Shown one piece after another: positions 26,901 through 34,099 of a stretch of DNA of 64,000 bases. The notes beneath the pieces were generated by a model that saw nothing but the letters and a program-made list of their open reading frames with translations, was not told where the DNA came from and did no database searches. Positions within the stretch are counted from its first letter, which is position 1, and every line of letters begins with the position of its first letter. The stretch covers positions 9,433-73,432 of the forward strand of contig JARGNS010000001.1 in the NCBI GenBank assembly GCA_029213105.1. The letters are read 5' to 3'. Source of the stretch: Planctomycetota bacterium. Lineage in GTDB: Bacteria > Planctomycetota > PLA2 > JAEUHO01. Position numbers and translations under genes: made by a program.

Positions 26901-29900
26901 CGGTCTGGGAGCGCCTCATGCGCGACAAGCACTACCGGGCAGCGAGCATCGTGCTCGACGGTAAGAAAGTCAAGATCCATGTGGACCACCCCGAGATCAT
27001 GAAGGCGCTGTCCGCTGAGGCTCGCGAGGCGGGTCACGACGGCATCATCGTCAAGTCTTCCTTGTCTTACCACGAGAACGGCTCGCCAGTCGTCTACTTC
27101 GCGTTCGACAAGAACGCAGTCAAGATCGCTGATGGTAACGCCGGGTTCGACCCGTCCGACGCGCGGATCCTGTTCCAGGCGGCCGAGAACCCCTACGCCG
27201 AGGCGAACCGCGACATCCTGTCGGGGCTGGCTGCCGAGGCCGCCCGCCGGCGAGAGGTCGAGGGCCTCCCGGTCAGCAAGATCCCGGCACGGAAGTTGCC
27301 GCGCGACCCCGAGGCGCTGCCTGCGGACACGCACCGCTGGCCGGGCGAGGAGCGAGACGCTCTCGACGCGACGGTCGACGCAGCGCGACTGCGCGCGGAC
27401 GTGTCGGGTCTCCCCGAGGCTGCGGAGATCACGGGCACGCAGGCGGCCACCAAGGTCGAGCGGCTCATCGGCAAGAGCCGGGACGACGAGCGCCAGTACT
27501 TCTACGACCTCATCGAGTGGCTCTCCGAGAAGGCGGAGCGCGATGCTGGCGTCAACATCGGCGACTTCCGCCGCATGGCGCCCGAGGGTATGACCGACGA
27601 CGAGGTCAAGAAGGTCTACAAGACCTTCATGGACGAGAAGGTCATCGTCCCGAGCAAGAAGAAGGGCCGCCGCGACGTGAGCCCCGAGGAGGTCGCGAAG
27701 GCTCAGACCTTCATCGACGCGCTCATCTACGACATGAGCGAAGAGGGGATCATCGAGTCCCTCGACGTCGCTGGCCGAGTCAGCCGGCTGGACCTCGACT
27801 CCCTGACCCGCCCCGAGACCATCAAGGACGCGGCGGTGCGCGACGTGGTCGAGAAGCTCAAGAAGTACGCTCCTCAGGAGCTGGACGACATGGTCGAGGC
27901 GCGGGCGCCTACGTTCACCGCCGAGGTCAAGAAGCTCGAGAAGGAGCTTCGCCGGGTCGAGCAGTTCCAGAAGGACGCGGTCAAGTCTCTCAAGGATCTG
28001 AAGGACAAGCGCAAGCGCACCCTGCGGCAGGGCACCATCAACCGTTACGAGCAGGAGAAGCTCCGCCTGCGTGACGCGCTCGACCGCCTCAAGGCGCGGC
28101 GCGACGCGGACGCAGAGGCGCACGCCAACCTCGGCAGCGTCGCTGCGGAGGCTCGCGCCCGCAAGGCTACGTCCGACGGCGCCGGCGGCGTTGGCGGGCC
28201 GCCTCCGGGCGCTGCGGGCGACGCCCCGCTGGAGGGCTCGAACTCGAACGCCAAGGGCATGGCGTACTTCCTGTCTGATGGAAGCGCGCTACTCTACGCG
28301 TTCAAGAACGCGGACGCGTCCACGGGCCTGCACGAGATGGCGCACGTGATGCGGCGCAACCTGCGCCAGACGCACCTCGAGACCACGCTGGATTGGGCCA
28401 ACGACTTCCTCGAGGCCGAGGGCCTCAGCCCGGTGCGGTTGAACGCGCAAGGCAACTTCGAGGGAGAGGTTCGCTCGGTCATCAACGCCGAGGAGCTGTT
28501 CGCCGAGGGCTTCGAGCGCTACCTCCGCGAGGGGGTCGCACCGACGTCTGCGCTGGAGAAGGTCTTCTCGGTCATCCGCGGCCTGATGGCGAAGATCTAC
28601 TCCGCCATCACGGACGAGGCGATCAACGTCGAGATCAGCGACGAGATGTACAACGTCTTCGACGAGATCTTCGGCGCCCAGCGGAAGCTCACGCTGGACC
28701 AGCTCCCCGAGGTCCAGCGTTACCTTGACTTCCAGCGCGCGAGCGAGGGCGGTGAGATGCGGCGCGGCGGTCGTATCGTTGAGCAGTCCCCTGTGGAGGA
28801 GACCGCTGTCGACCACATGCGGCAGACCTTCCGCAGCCTCGATGACTACCGCGCTCGGTTCGGGATGCCGTACGGTGACCCGAAGACGGACCTGACGCAG
28901 GGTCCCGGCGCCGAGACCCACCGGTCGAAGCCGCTGGGTCCGGTCTCCCGCCGGGCGCTGAGCCTCGGTGAGGTCTCTGAGCGCATGGGCAAGGACCCAT
29001 CCCAGTGGTCGGCCAAGGAGCGCGCCCTGGCGTTCGCTGACAAGGCCGCAATCGGGGTCGCCTCGGGCGTCCAGGCGGTCGCCTTCGGGCTGTTCTTCGG
29101 CGGCGACGCTGAGCGCGCCTACCGGGCACTCCCGGTCGCGGCGCGCTCCCACCTGCGCGGTCCGATGCGCGAGCTGGAGGAGATGCTCGCTGACCTCTCC
29201 ATGCTCACGGTCGACTCGAGCCGACTGGTCGGCGACCAGCGCGAGCGCGCTGTCTCCAACATCGTGAAGTTCTTCCGCGGTGCCTCGGTCCAGATGCAGA
29301 CCGGAGCACAGCGCGGCCGACGCACGAAGTCCGCCTTCGTGGACTCCGAGCAGCACCTCATCCGCCTGTTCACCCGGGTCTTCGACGCGATCGACGACGA
29401 GAGCCTCAAGGCTCTGGATGTGGACGCTGAGGCCGTGCTCGCGAAGATCGCTGGCGCAGACCGGGTCCCCGGGCACTCCTCCAGCGGCGCGCTCAGCGGC
29501 CTCTGGCAGGGGTACCGCGTCTCGCGCCCCGAGGTCTCCTCTCGGACCTCCGAGGCGTTCGCCGGCGGCCTCGTCATCAGCGACGACACCCGTGCGCGGC
29601 TGCAGGTGGTCGAGGGCTCGACCGAGTCGGTCCCCGAGTTGTTCGACGACACGCTCGGCAACATCTTCAAGGCGCTGACCGGGCAGAACCTCGGCAAGGG
29701 CGGTCTCGTCCCCGAGGAGGCCCAGAAGGTTGCAGCCCTGATGGTCTTCCACGCCGGCGGGACCCAGATCCGCAAGGGCGGAGAGGTCTTCACCGCGGCC
29801 GACCTGCGCGCTGGGGCCTACGGCCTCGACGCCATCTACAACGGCTCCGTGGTCACGAAGAACGGGGTCACGGTCGAGATCCCCGGGCTGCTCAAGGCCG

Positions 29901-32581
29901 GCGTGTCGCCCGACAAGGCGATGCCGGCCTTCCTCATGATGGGCGTCTCCGGCTACACGCACGGACTGTACCAGGACATGCGCGTGCTGGGGATGGGTCT
30001 GAACGCAGGCGACGCGAAGGCCTACATGCGCTACGTCGCCGGCAACGCCGCGGTCATGACTACGGCGGAGGTCGACCGCGCCAAGGCAGTCGCGAAGAAC
30101 TACGGCCTCAACGCCCGGTTCACGGTCTCCCCCGACAGTGTCGGCGACTTCTACATCCCCGAGACTGCTCGCGATGAGTTGGCTGCTCGGATGCAGCACG
30201 GGATGCGTCAGGTGGGCGCGGAGGGTCAGGACAAGCCGCTCATGCAGTTGATGGGCGCCGTCTACGGCTACCAGTTGCAGAACCTGATCTACGGCACGGT
30301 CGGGTCGCGACAGTCGTTCAAGCTGATGTCGACTCAGGACCTCGGCATCCAGCTGGGCATCTACGCTGGTGGCGCCGCTGGCGCGGCCGCGGCGACCCGC
30401 GTCGGGGCTCTGACCGTGCTCAGCGCAGGCCTGCCGGGCTCGGCTGGTCTGGTGTCCATGGAGCGCGCCGCAGACATCGCCGACCTCGGCAAGCGGGTCT
30501 ACGACCACGCACTGAACAAGGGCGGCCCCATCGTCGAGGCTGCCGCATTCAAGGCTTCGTTCCGAGCGTGGGCCGCAAAGAACGCAGACGAGGCTACCGC
30601 GGCCGCGACTGAGTTCCTGTCGCGCGCGAAGCACCGGGTCGAGGTCGCCCCGATCCTCGAGAACCAGGACCACATGCTCGCCATCGGCGGCCGGGTCTAT
30701 AACGCTCAGAACCTGCGCCGGGTCTTCACCCGTGCGGGCCTGTACAGCAACTCCTTCAAGGAGATGAAGTCCCTCTTCCGCGAGAACTTCTCGAACACTG
30801 TGGACCGCGACAGGCTGAGCGAGACGGTCGGTCTGAGCGGCGCGAACCGCCAGTTCTTGGACAGCGCCGACGAGACCGCTCAGGGCTTCTTCGCCTCCGG
30901 CGACGCGAAGCGGATGGGGCGCCGGACGGCAAGCTCTGTCTTCGAGCACGGGGTCGAGTCTGCCGATGCGTGGGCAGATCTCGAGCGGACCGGCGCCGCC
31001 GTGACGTTGATGGAGATGGGCTACGACCCCGAGGCTGCGTCTCGGGTCGTGGTCGAGGCCATCTACGACTACCGTGGCTCGATGACCGACGGAGACCGTC
31101 ACTGGCTTCGGCGCATCCTGATGCCCTTCTGGGCCTTCCGCAAGAACGCGAACACGCAGGCAGCGAATCTCGTTGCGACCCCGCGCGGCGCGTACATGGC
31201 GACGGCGCTCATGCGGGCGACCCGCTTCGGCGCGGAGGCGGCCACCCACGCGGTCTACGAGACCATCCTCGGCCCGTACGGGGTCAACGTCACCGCGATG
31301 GAGCCCGCGACGCTCGACGCGTACTACGACACCCGCCTCTTCCTCGAGTTCGGTGAGCCGGAGCCGACCCCGGAGATCCTCGAGGCGTACCGCGCGTCGC
31401 TGCCAGATGAGGACAAGAGCATCTCGGACGAGGCGCTGCTCGAGTACGACTTCGATGGCTGGACCATCAAGGAGGGCTACGGCGGCTACAGCAAGGTGCC
31501 TGAGCACGCCAAGCGCGCTCTGCGGGGCCTGCTGGCATCCAAGTACAGCATCGACGGGGGTGGCCGCTACAAGGGTCTTCGCTCCACCATGGCGTCCTCT
31601 GAGGCCATGGCTGAGTTCGCGAAGCTCGGCGCCGAGATGTCGGTTCGCGACGAGGCGAGCCGGTCGGCCCTGCCCGGCTGGGTGCGGCTGCGTCCGACCG
31701 TCCAGGTCCCGGTGCCGGTCTTGACCGAGGACCTCGAGGTCTCGCTCCGACGCGGCATGGGCGACAGCCTGTACTTCATGATGCCGGACAACTTCATGAT
31801 GTCCGCCATCGACCACGCATCTGCGACGTTCGCCACCATGTACCTCGGCGGCCAGATCGCGCTCGAAGGCGTGCGCGAGGTCGCAGGTGACCCTGAGGCG
31901 AACGTCACGAAGGCTGACGGCTACCGGATGCTCAACGCATTCGCCCCGATCGTCGACGTGCGCGACTACGGCAGCCCGTTCAGCAAGCTGCTCTTCTCCG
32001 CGGTCGAGTACGGCACGATGGAGCGGGCGCCGCGGGTTCGGCTGGACCCGCGCATCGCGCGTCTCATCGAGGGCAGCTCCGGCTTCGAACTGGAGCACGA
32101 GGGCGAGCGGGTCAACAGCCCCGGCACCGCGTTCGCGTACAAGACCTTCGCCGGCGCCGCGAGCGCCGCTGGGTCGATCTTCGCAGGGGTCGAGGTCGAC
32201 GAGTCCGCTCGACGCGCCTTCGCTCGCCCAGTCAAGGTCGAGGTCATCGACGGCAAGCGCACGATCGTGCCCTACGAGGGCGTCAGCTACGACGGCACCG
32301 CCTCCGAGTTCACCGACGACAGCCGCACGGTCGGGTACACCCCGTACCTGAGCGGGATGGGCGCGCTCTACTTCGAGTACACGCCGCTCGGTCAGGTGAA
32401 CAAGTTCATGCTGAAGCACCGCGACACGACGCTGGAGCAGGCCATGTCGACCGACCCCGAGCTTCGCAACGCGGTGCTCGAGCTTCTCGGTGAGTCCGCG
32501 CGGGTCTCCGGCATCGGCGTCCTGCCGGCTGATCGGGCGCGCGCAGCCAAGATGGGCAAGCCGTACATCAACCTGAAGTGA
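20927..32581 (+). CDS. Giant polyvalent ejection protein with lysozyme, ART-like and zincin-like domains
   Basis: The product has 3884 residues from the ATG at 20927 (a GTG lies 6 bases upstream). A GH24 lysozyme domain spans about 395-560: E409-GF, YDDL and TIGYGH (439-444). An ADP-ribosyltransferase-like domain of the polyvalent-protein type spans about 1885-2085: SPLFVKWFEGSKVVDD from 1891, a VYFAFDKN strand and a closing FDPSDARILFQ. A zincin-like motif HEMAH lies at 2469-2473, with AEELFAEGFERYL downstream supplying a possible third ligand. A Gly/Ala hydrophobic stretch near 3144 may be membrane active. It follows gp14- and gp15-like genes, so ejection into the cell is the likely role; lysozyme would open peptidoglycan and the other domains may act on host targets. 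Domain activities are inferred. Confidence 0.8.
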   Translation: MPYLKTLSKRAGEPLRPSGDAEVEPVVTVAEGSDEEFFTPDYGEAEEVLPSAGATAEQPKDPTKKALFHGVFDVLDRSLKDGDARKALYTKVAADTGHEFVKGVRRLSEDEGDGGGLIEDLTLAAAAFPVTRPLAALAKSAFDPVRTNDISDYMIRGESGDEATTTRLRDAKVSDEVKAELEKSGRQALAVRGARDIVTDSVMDHLRAAYVSEADSPEAGKARFDAQMERWRALKEKSTGEKVTTREMEHEIAFMVDQRLGGAVQGEGPLMSIARSSVKDTGNLVEATLVRNMAAAQPLLSGDDETDRIDPNRILESEEGLETVLPETTAERAERLIEEVGLLAPQVIEDQIRQGNLDYTLVPNFSDMTTKAVAETGAAPTTKNSVAVTAGDAQALATPMIQELLHKEEGFRGTVYDDLNPQTNNGPITAYGDALGTPTIGYGHAISADERDRFEKYLSGGEVMSKEDAVALFFEDVDEHQTWLPKIKKPVTPEMITALTSLAFNAGPNHPDVGKVINAINEGDYQKASEALRDGVATSKGKFLQGLKDRRGREADLFLSGGLPTEPVEGEVTEVEAVDIDSDIIDLGSGDVEINKFEEMTGTQMTEVEGGFFAAMKDLDDYGLKPATGSQSWMRATKALRVIQENNPETYDKLKGFGDLPSGQGFYALERELQRDFQTEMASRRRGGEEIDPVKERAQLRARTAEVIASARTEGLWATPSLVSRNYLMGIDEVPEELGLIEAAVTPLIEIVGAVDDEVIYRQESAAMVTLNALDAAPILGQSYNLGVLENYVAPAAMEFYEDPSVAAAASLGLKTAALGSSLSVVGQVALRASGEMTEMHAAGVRGVTERSNLVEFSMDMSSRFGEWAVTSDAGEAVLTAAVKRDLVPFIPDGLTAVDERQRVLAATDVVRAGYKLAGVPIGFAAAVAHPDLLLPLSSTIGAVPDAIKAYRGLSKVEKAGEALGRTKLSEINAVGLERMAATLNTLTSLSEAAHVDEVGEVNAEALGQLLRAMDNSDASLARGDDLDAALREVSPHPMKTIDRASEEFVGTLAQNGNYGAKAAIDPQLSSTVFLVAEDVIAAAKASGDPEKVKLAEEAAAAMDRLGLGQALTLTPKTADLRVKDAVGADKAFNTRDRVLVLRRTLQLLDDVEDGRGMRERVFQGRLLAPIESIGNTKVTDIEGMPRGMTTRAAVDVLGPVSDETLEAGLKTSRMGDAAKAEVREKLKTLREWHSDFTKAIDDNTILDKDVNKALRQRFEDLGIASMTGRLFEGPSTGARYRQVVKSIRGDVSAVSGASPMRAKVAQGLAGVLTYNYSRGRAMQEFARAMVDEDALKLAGLSVDAFLDPNGGAHRLRRFAAAVQVGGRETVMNFLGGLPGGSKVSGDLSRSAVSQNSARAAATQMLADGQDEWSTATAIQNAVARKLRARHAALVEGGDEARALEVWEQAQEVAKPEWQETLVQWMHRSADEYNRARDAGETPNLDEFELPVGIDPSILRTGDAEARPTAAVKAWVDDVYDPAYGKMPPKEATDPELTPTAKQGKRTTRPALSAEDKKGVTAILDNMVRYMAGVTSDMSKRQVEAVVGSWLDDNIKNVRRVGGETQYRKQFDALRGEFETMVEDRVRELVGDGPVTDAARRTAQLDALDSILPVMTEAEAIILTGSYKDFIQDAILTARFGDEFEARRLFQGAGSAATSRTAQAVIQAAHDGREVTFQQQRGATFQVLQDIYGIAERAVAAIKNKRKKSDVHTLLTLERLEGLGLDADLDDAMDIEGFISLVAKMYLDEPDRDVWVKSVRDLVALNVSRRHPSEYNRTPGVGGRTTRPSGWGARQPDTYPARSARLDVKRLLAQTSAGRQWWRAARPTLGGVTQAADVRRSEMFSNLGTRSPLFVKWFEGSKVVDDSGRAAPMWLRGTTPTGEAAVTDGPLGRGVYGDDALTERRIFSNGEDDPAGAAYMRLENPLEVPAMTPGDGWLKYDSLDVGYELQSAVWERLMRDKHYRAASIVLDGKKVKIHVDHPEIMKALSAEAREAGHDGIIVKSSLSYHENGSPVVYFAFDKNAVKIADGNAGFDPSDARILFQAAENPYAEANRDILSGLAAEAARRREVEGLPVSKIPARKLPRDPEALPADTHRWPGEERDALDATVDAARLRADVSGLPEAAEITGTQAATKVERLIGKSRDDERQYFYDLIEWLSEKAERDAGVNIGDFRRMAPEGMTDDEVKKVYKTFMDEKVIVPSKKKGRRDVSPEEVAKAQTFIDALIYDMSEEGIIESLDVAGRVSRLDLDSLTRPETIKDAAVRDVVEKLKKYAPQELDDMVEARAPTFTAEVKKLEKELRRVEQFQKDAVKSLKDLKDKRKRTLRQGTINRYEQEKLRLRDALDRLKARRDADAEAHANLGSVAAEARARKATSDGAGGVGGPPPGAAGDAPLEGSNSNAKGMAYFLSDGSALLYAFKNADASTGLHEMAHVMRRNLRQTHLETTLDWANDFLEAEGLSPVRLNAQGNFEGEVRSVINAEELFAEGFERYLREGVAPTSALEKVFSVIRGLMAKIYSAITDEAINVEISDEMYNVFDEIFGAQRKLTLDQLPEVQRYLDFQRASEGGEMRRGGRIVEQSPVEETAVDHMRQTFRSLDDYRARFGMPYGDPKTDLTQGPGAETHRSKPLGPVSRRALSLGEVSERMGKDPSQWSAKERALAFADKAAIGVASGVQAVAFGLFFGGDAERAYRALPVAARSHLRGPMRELEEMLADLSMLTVDSSRLVGDQRERAVSNIVKFFRGASVQMQTGAQRGRRTKSAFVDSEQHLIRLFTRVFDAIDDESLKALDVDAEAVLAKIAGADRVPGHSSSGALSGLWQGYRVSRPEVSSRTSEAFAGGLVISDDTRARLQVVEGSTESVPELFDDTLGNIFKALTGQNLGKGGLVPEEAQKVAALMVFHAGGTQIRKGGEVFTAADLRAGAYGLDAIYNGSVVTKNGVTVEIPGLLKAGVSPDKAMPAFLMMGVSGYTHGLYQDMRVLGMGLNAGDAKAYMRYVAGNAAVMTTAEVDRAKAVAKNYGLNARFTVSPDSVGDFYIPETARDELAARMQHGMRQVGAEGQDKPLMQLMGAVYGYQLQNLIYGTVGSRQSFKLMSTQDLGIQLGIYAGGAAGAAAATRVGALTVLSAGLPGSAGLVSMERAADIADLGKRVYDHALNKGGPIVEAAAFKASFRAWAAKNADEATAAATEFLSRAKHRVEVAPILENQDHMLAIGGRVYNAQNLRRVFTRAGLYSNSFKEMKSLFRENFSNTVDRDRLSETVGLSGANRQFLDSADETAQGFFASGDAKRMGRRTASSVFEHGVESADAWADLERTGAAVTLMEMGYDPEAASRVVVEAIYDYRGSMTDGDRHWLRRILMPFWAFRKNANTQAANLVATPRGAYMATALMRATRFGAEAATHAVYETILGPYGVNVTAMEPATLDAYYDTRLFLEFGEPEPTPEILEAYRASLPDEDKSISDEALLEYDFDGWTIKEGYGGYSKVPEHAKRALRGLLASKYSIDGGGRYKGLRSTMASSEAMAEFAKLGAEMSVRDEASRSALPGWVRLRPTVQVPVPVLTEDLEVSLRRGMGDSLYFMMPDNFMMSAIDHASATFATMYLGGQIALEGVREVAGDPEANVTKADGYRMLNAFAPIVDVRDYGSPFSKLLFSAVEYGTMERAPRVRLDPRIARLIEGSSGFELEHEGERVNSPGTAFAYKTFAGAASAAGSIFAGVEVDESARRAFARPVKVEVIDGKRTIVPYEGVSYDGTASEFTDDSRTVGYTPYLSGMGALYFEYTPLGQVNKFMLKHRDTTLEQAMSTDPELRNAVLELLGESARVSGIGVLPADRARAAKMGKPYINLK

Positions 32582-32587
32582 TAGACT
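32579..32587 (+). promoter_or_regulatory. Putative extended -10 element before the gene at 32607
   Basis: TGA-TAGACT (hexamer 32582-32587) overlaps the stop of the giant gene and lies 19 bases before the next ATG. It matches the TGN-TANNNT pattern but is weaker than the others because it coincides with the stop codon. Confidence 0.35.
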
Positions 32588-32606
32588 ACCCGCACAGGAG
32601 ACCCAC

Positions 32607-33050
32607 ATGGGCAACCACTCGAACTCTGGCTGGTCCCGGCGCGGCTACGCTGCCGACGACGACGCGAGCCTCACCACTTCCTACCTGGCTGTCGCGGTCG
32701 GGACCAACTCCGCCGTCGCGCGGTCTTCGGGCTTCCCCGACGACTGCCACATCTACGATGTGACGTTCGAGCTTTCGGCGATGCCGACCTCGAGCGGCAT
32801 CCCGACGAAGCTCACGTTCTACATCGCCCGGGACTCCGGCGGCACGCAGCCGCTCACCCCTGTCTACGAGGTCGACATCGTCAAGGCGCTCGGCGCCGTG
32901 GCCGCGACCGGTGGCGCGTACCAGCGCGTCGAAGCTGAAGTCTGGTCTGACGACTACACTGGCCCCCTCGAGCGCGGGGACCTCTACGTGGTCGCGAAGG
33001 TCGATGTCGGCACTGCGACGGCCGAGACCCGGGTCAAGTGGCGCAGCTGA
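32607..33050 (+). CDS. Small beta-rich structural protein, paralogue of the gene at 332-736
   Basis: The product has 147 residues; AGGAGACCCAC precedes the ATG. It contains RDSGG in the middle (YIARDSGGTQPL) and ends in VAKVDVGTATAETRVKW. The product of 332-736 shows RDSGGD and FVKTDAGTVTLDRSVLTW at matching places. It closes the rightward structural arm and faces the tRNA gene on the other strand. A decoration, fibre or tip protein is possible. The function is unknown. Confidence 0.7.
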   Translation: MGNHSNSGWSRRGYAADDDASLTTSYLAVAVGTNSAVARSSGFPDDCHIYDVTFELSAMPTSSGIPTKLTFYIARDSGGTQPLTPVYEVDIVKALGAVAATGGAYQRVEAEVWSDDYTGPLERGDLYVVAKVDVGTATAETRVKWRS

Positions 33051-33055
33051 GCGAG

Positions 33056-33141
33056 TAGGGGCGGCGGGAGTCGAACCCGCACGAGCACTAAGGCTCCAGG
33101 CGTTTTGAGCGCCCGGCGTCTACCATTCCGGCCACGCCCCC
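33056..33141 (-). tRNA. tRNA-Leu (anticodon CAA)
   Basis: This 86-base gene folds as a class II tRNA. The acceptor stem GGGGGCG pairs with CGCCCCT (first pair G-T), the D arm has GGTAGACGC, and the anticodon stem GGGCG/CGCCT encloses loop CTCAAAA with anticodon CAA. The long variable arm has stem GAGC/GCTC, the T arm is GCGGG-TTCGACT-CCCGC, and the discriminator is A. The long variable arm and A73 are leucine identity features. CCA is not encoded (CTC follows). It decodes UUG, a minor leucine codon in this GC-rich genome. It is followed immediately on the same strand by nothing coding and sits between convergent operons. Confidence 0.92.
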
Positions 33142-33146
33142 TTCTC

Positions 33147-33248
33147 TCACACCGCAGCCGCTACGAACCCGACGACCACACACAGGATCGGGATCCCGGC
33201 GCCGGCCAAGCCCATTGAGATCCAGAAGAGGATGTCGTCCCGGGTCAT
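33147..33248 (-). CDS. 33-residue single-span membrane protein
   Basis: This short gene starts in ATGA overlap with the stop of the 84-residue gene upstream, which supports translation. The product begins MTRDDILFWISMG and continues with one hydrophobic span of about 20 residues (LAGAGIPILCVVVGFVAAAV). It ends 6 bases before the 5' end of the tRNA gene. Small one-span proteins in phages include holins, antiholins and superinfection factors; nothing decides between them here. Confidence 0.55.
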   Translation of the reverse strand: MTRDDILFWISMGLAGAGIPILCVVVGFVAAAV

Positions 33249-33499
33249 GAGTGATACTCCCTCATGAACTCATCGGGGTCGCGCCCAGCAAGCCGCGCCA
33301 TCTCATCCTCGACCGAGTTCAGCTCCCACACGGTGTCACGCAGGATGTCGCGCTGCTCGGAGTCCATCTTGTGCCAGAGGTCGCCGAGCCTCTCGGTGTA
33401 GACGTCGTCCTGCTCCTCGGTCCAGTTGCCGGACACGCGGCCGTAGTGCTGCGCGGCTGACAGCGTGGTGTAGAGGTACATGAGTGCGTCACGCTTCAT
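33245..33499 (-). CDS. Small acidic helical protein
   Basis: The product has 84 residues, with many Asp, Glu, Arg and Trp residues and no membrane segment. GTAGGAGACGCGCC precedes the ATG. Its pattern (YTERLGDLWHKMDSEQRDIL) predicts helices. It is coupled to the 33-residue membrane protein behind it by ATGA. No family is recognised. Confidence 0.6.
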   Translation of the reverse strand: MKRDALMYLYTTLSAAQHYGRVSGNWTEEQDDVYTERLGDLWHKMDSEQRDILRDTVWELNSVEDEMARLAGRDPDEFMREYHS

Positions 33500-33518
33500 G
33501 GCGCGTCTCCTACGTGCT

Positions 33519-33884
33519 TCAGGGCTTCTCGACTACTGAGGGGTAGAGTTTTATCTCCCGCACCTTCGCCTCCAGCGCGGCGACGAGGGCTTCGACCTCG
33601 GTGGCTCCCTTCGGGAACCGAACCGCGTTGCCCTTGCCGTCGATGACGACCCACTCGCCAGTGAATATGCGCTCGCAGTACACGTCGGGATCACCCCACG
33701 CCTCCCTGACGAGCACAACGAGGCTCGCGGAGGTGATGGGGTCGGAGAGGTCGAGCACGCGATAGACGCCGCGATCTGGGGACCCGAGGGCGCGGTACCG
33801 CCGCCCGGCGTGCCACCGAGGTTCGATGACACCAGCATCCTCCAAAGCGTAGAGGGCTTCACAGCATCGCTGTTCGAGGCTCAT
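33519..33884 (-). CDS. Unrecognised 121-residue protein
   Basis: The product has 121 residues, starting at the ATG that overlaps the stop of the upstream gene (ATGA). It begins with a helical segment (MSLEQRCCEALYALEDAGVI) followed by RWHAGRRYRALGS, then a beta-rich half. The overall layout resembles small winged-helix-like regulators, but no clear recognition helix can be named. It forms an operon with the small gene at 33881 and the DUF927 gene. Confidence 0.55.
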   Translation of the reverse strand: MSLEQRCCEALYALEDAGVIEPRWHAGRRYRALGSPDRGVYRVLDLSDPITSASLVVLVREAWGDPDVYCERIFTGEWVVIDGKGNAVRFPKGATEVEALVAALEAKVREIKLYPSVVEKP

Positions 33885-34090
33885 GCTTCCACCTCGACCT
33901 TCGCTCCGCGAATGCGCTCCATCACGACGACGATCTGCTCTCGGTCGACGGTGGTCGGGTTGACTGAGTACTCGAGCACCTCGTCGAGCATGGCCAGCGC
34001 GTCGCTGTAGGCGTCGAACTGCCCGTTCTTGTACGCGTTCTGCAGGTTCAGGTTCGCCACGAACTCGGGCATGTCGGTCTTCTTGGGCAT
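33881..34090 (-). CDS. Small helical protein downstream of the DUF927 gene
   Basis: The product has 69 residues; GAGGAGCAACC precedes the ATG. It is helical and hydrophilic (NAYKNGQFDAYSDALAMLDEVLE) with no motif I recognise. It sits 10 bases behind the helicase-like gene and overlaps the next gene by ATGA, so it belongs to the same operon. Confidence 0.6.
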   Translation of the reverse strand: MPKKTDMPEFVANLNLQNAYKNGQFDAYSDALAMLDEVLEYSVNPTTVDREQIVVVMERIRGAKVEVEA

Positions 34091-34099
34091 GGTTGCTCC

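Noticed and set aside
20927..32581. N4-type virion RNA polymerase as identity of the giant protein
   Set aside because: Size and position would fit, but I could not find the TxxGR, motif A/B/C set of a T7-family polymerase; the recognisable domains are lysozyme, ART-like and zincin-like.
28289..32614. Very long open frame on the minus strand (1441 codons) opposite the giant gene
   Set aside because: It is a shadow of the GC-rich codon pattern of the giant plus-strand gene; no ribosome site, promoter or protein motif supports it, and its composition (Arg, Leu, His, Val, Asp) is that of antisense frames elsewhere.
33044..33070. Terminator for the plus-strand structural arm
   Set aside because: The hairpin potential here is the antisense of the tRNA T arm and acceptor stem, with no T-run on the plus strand.
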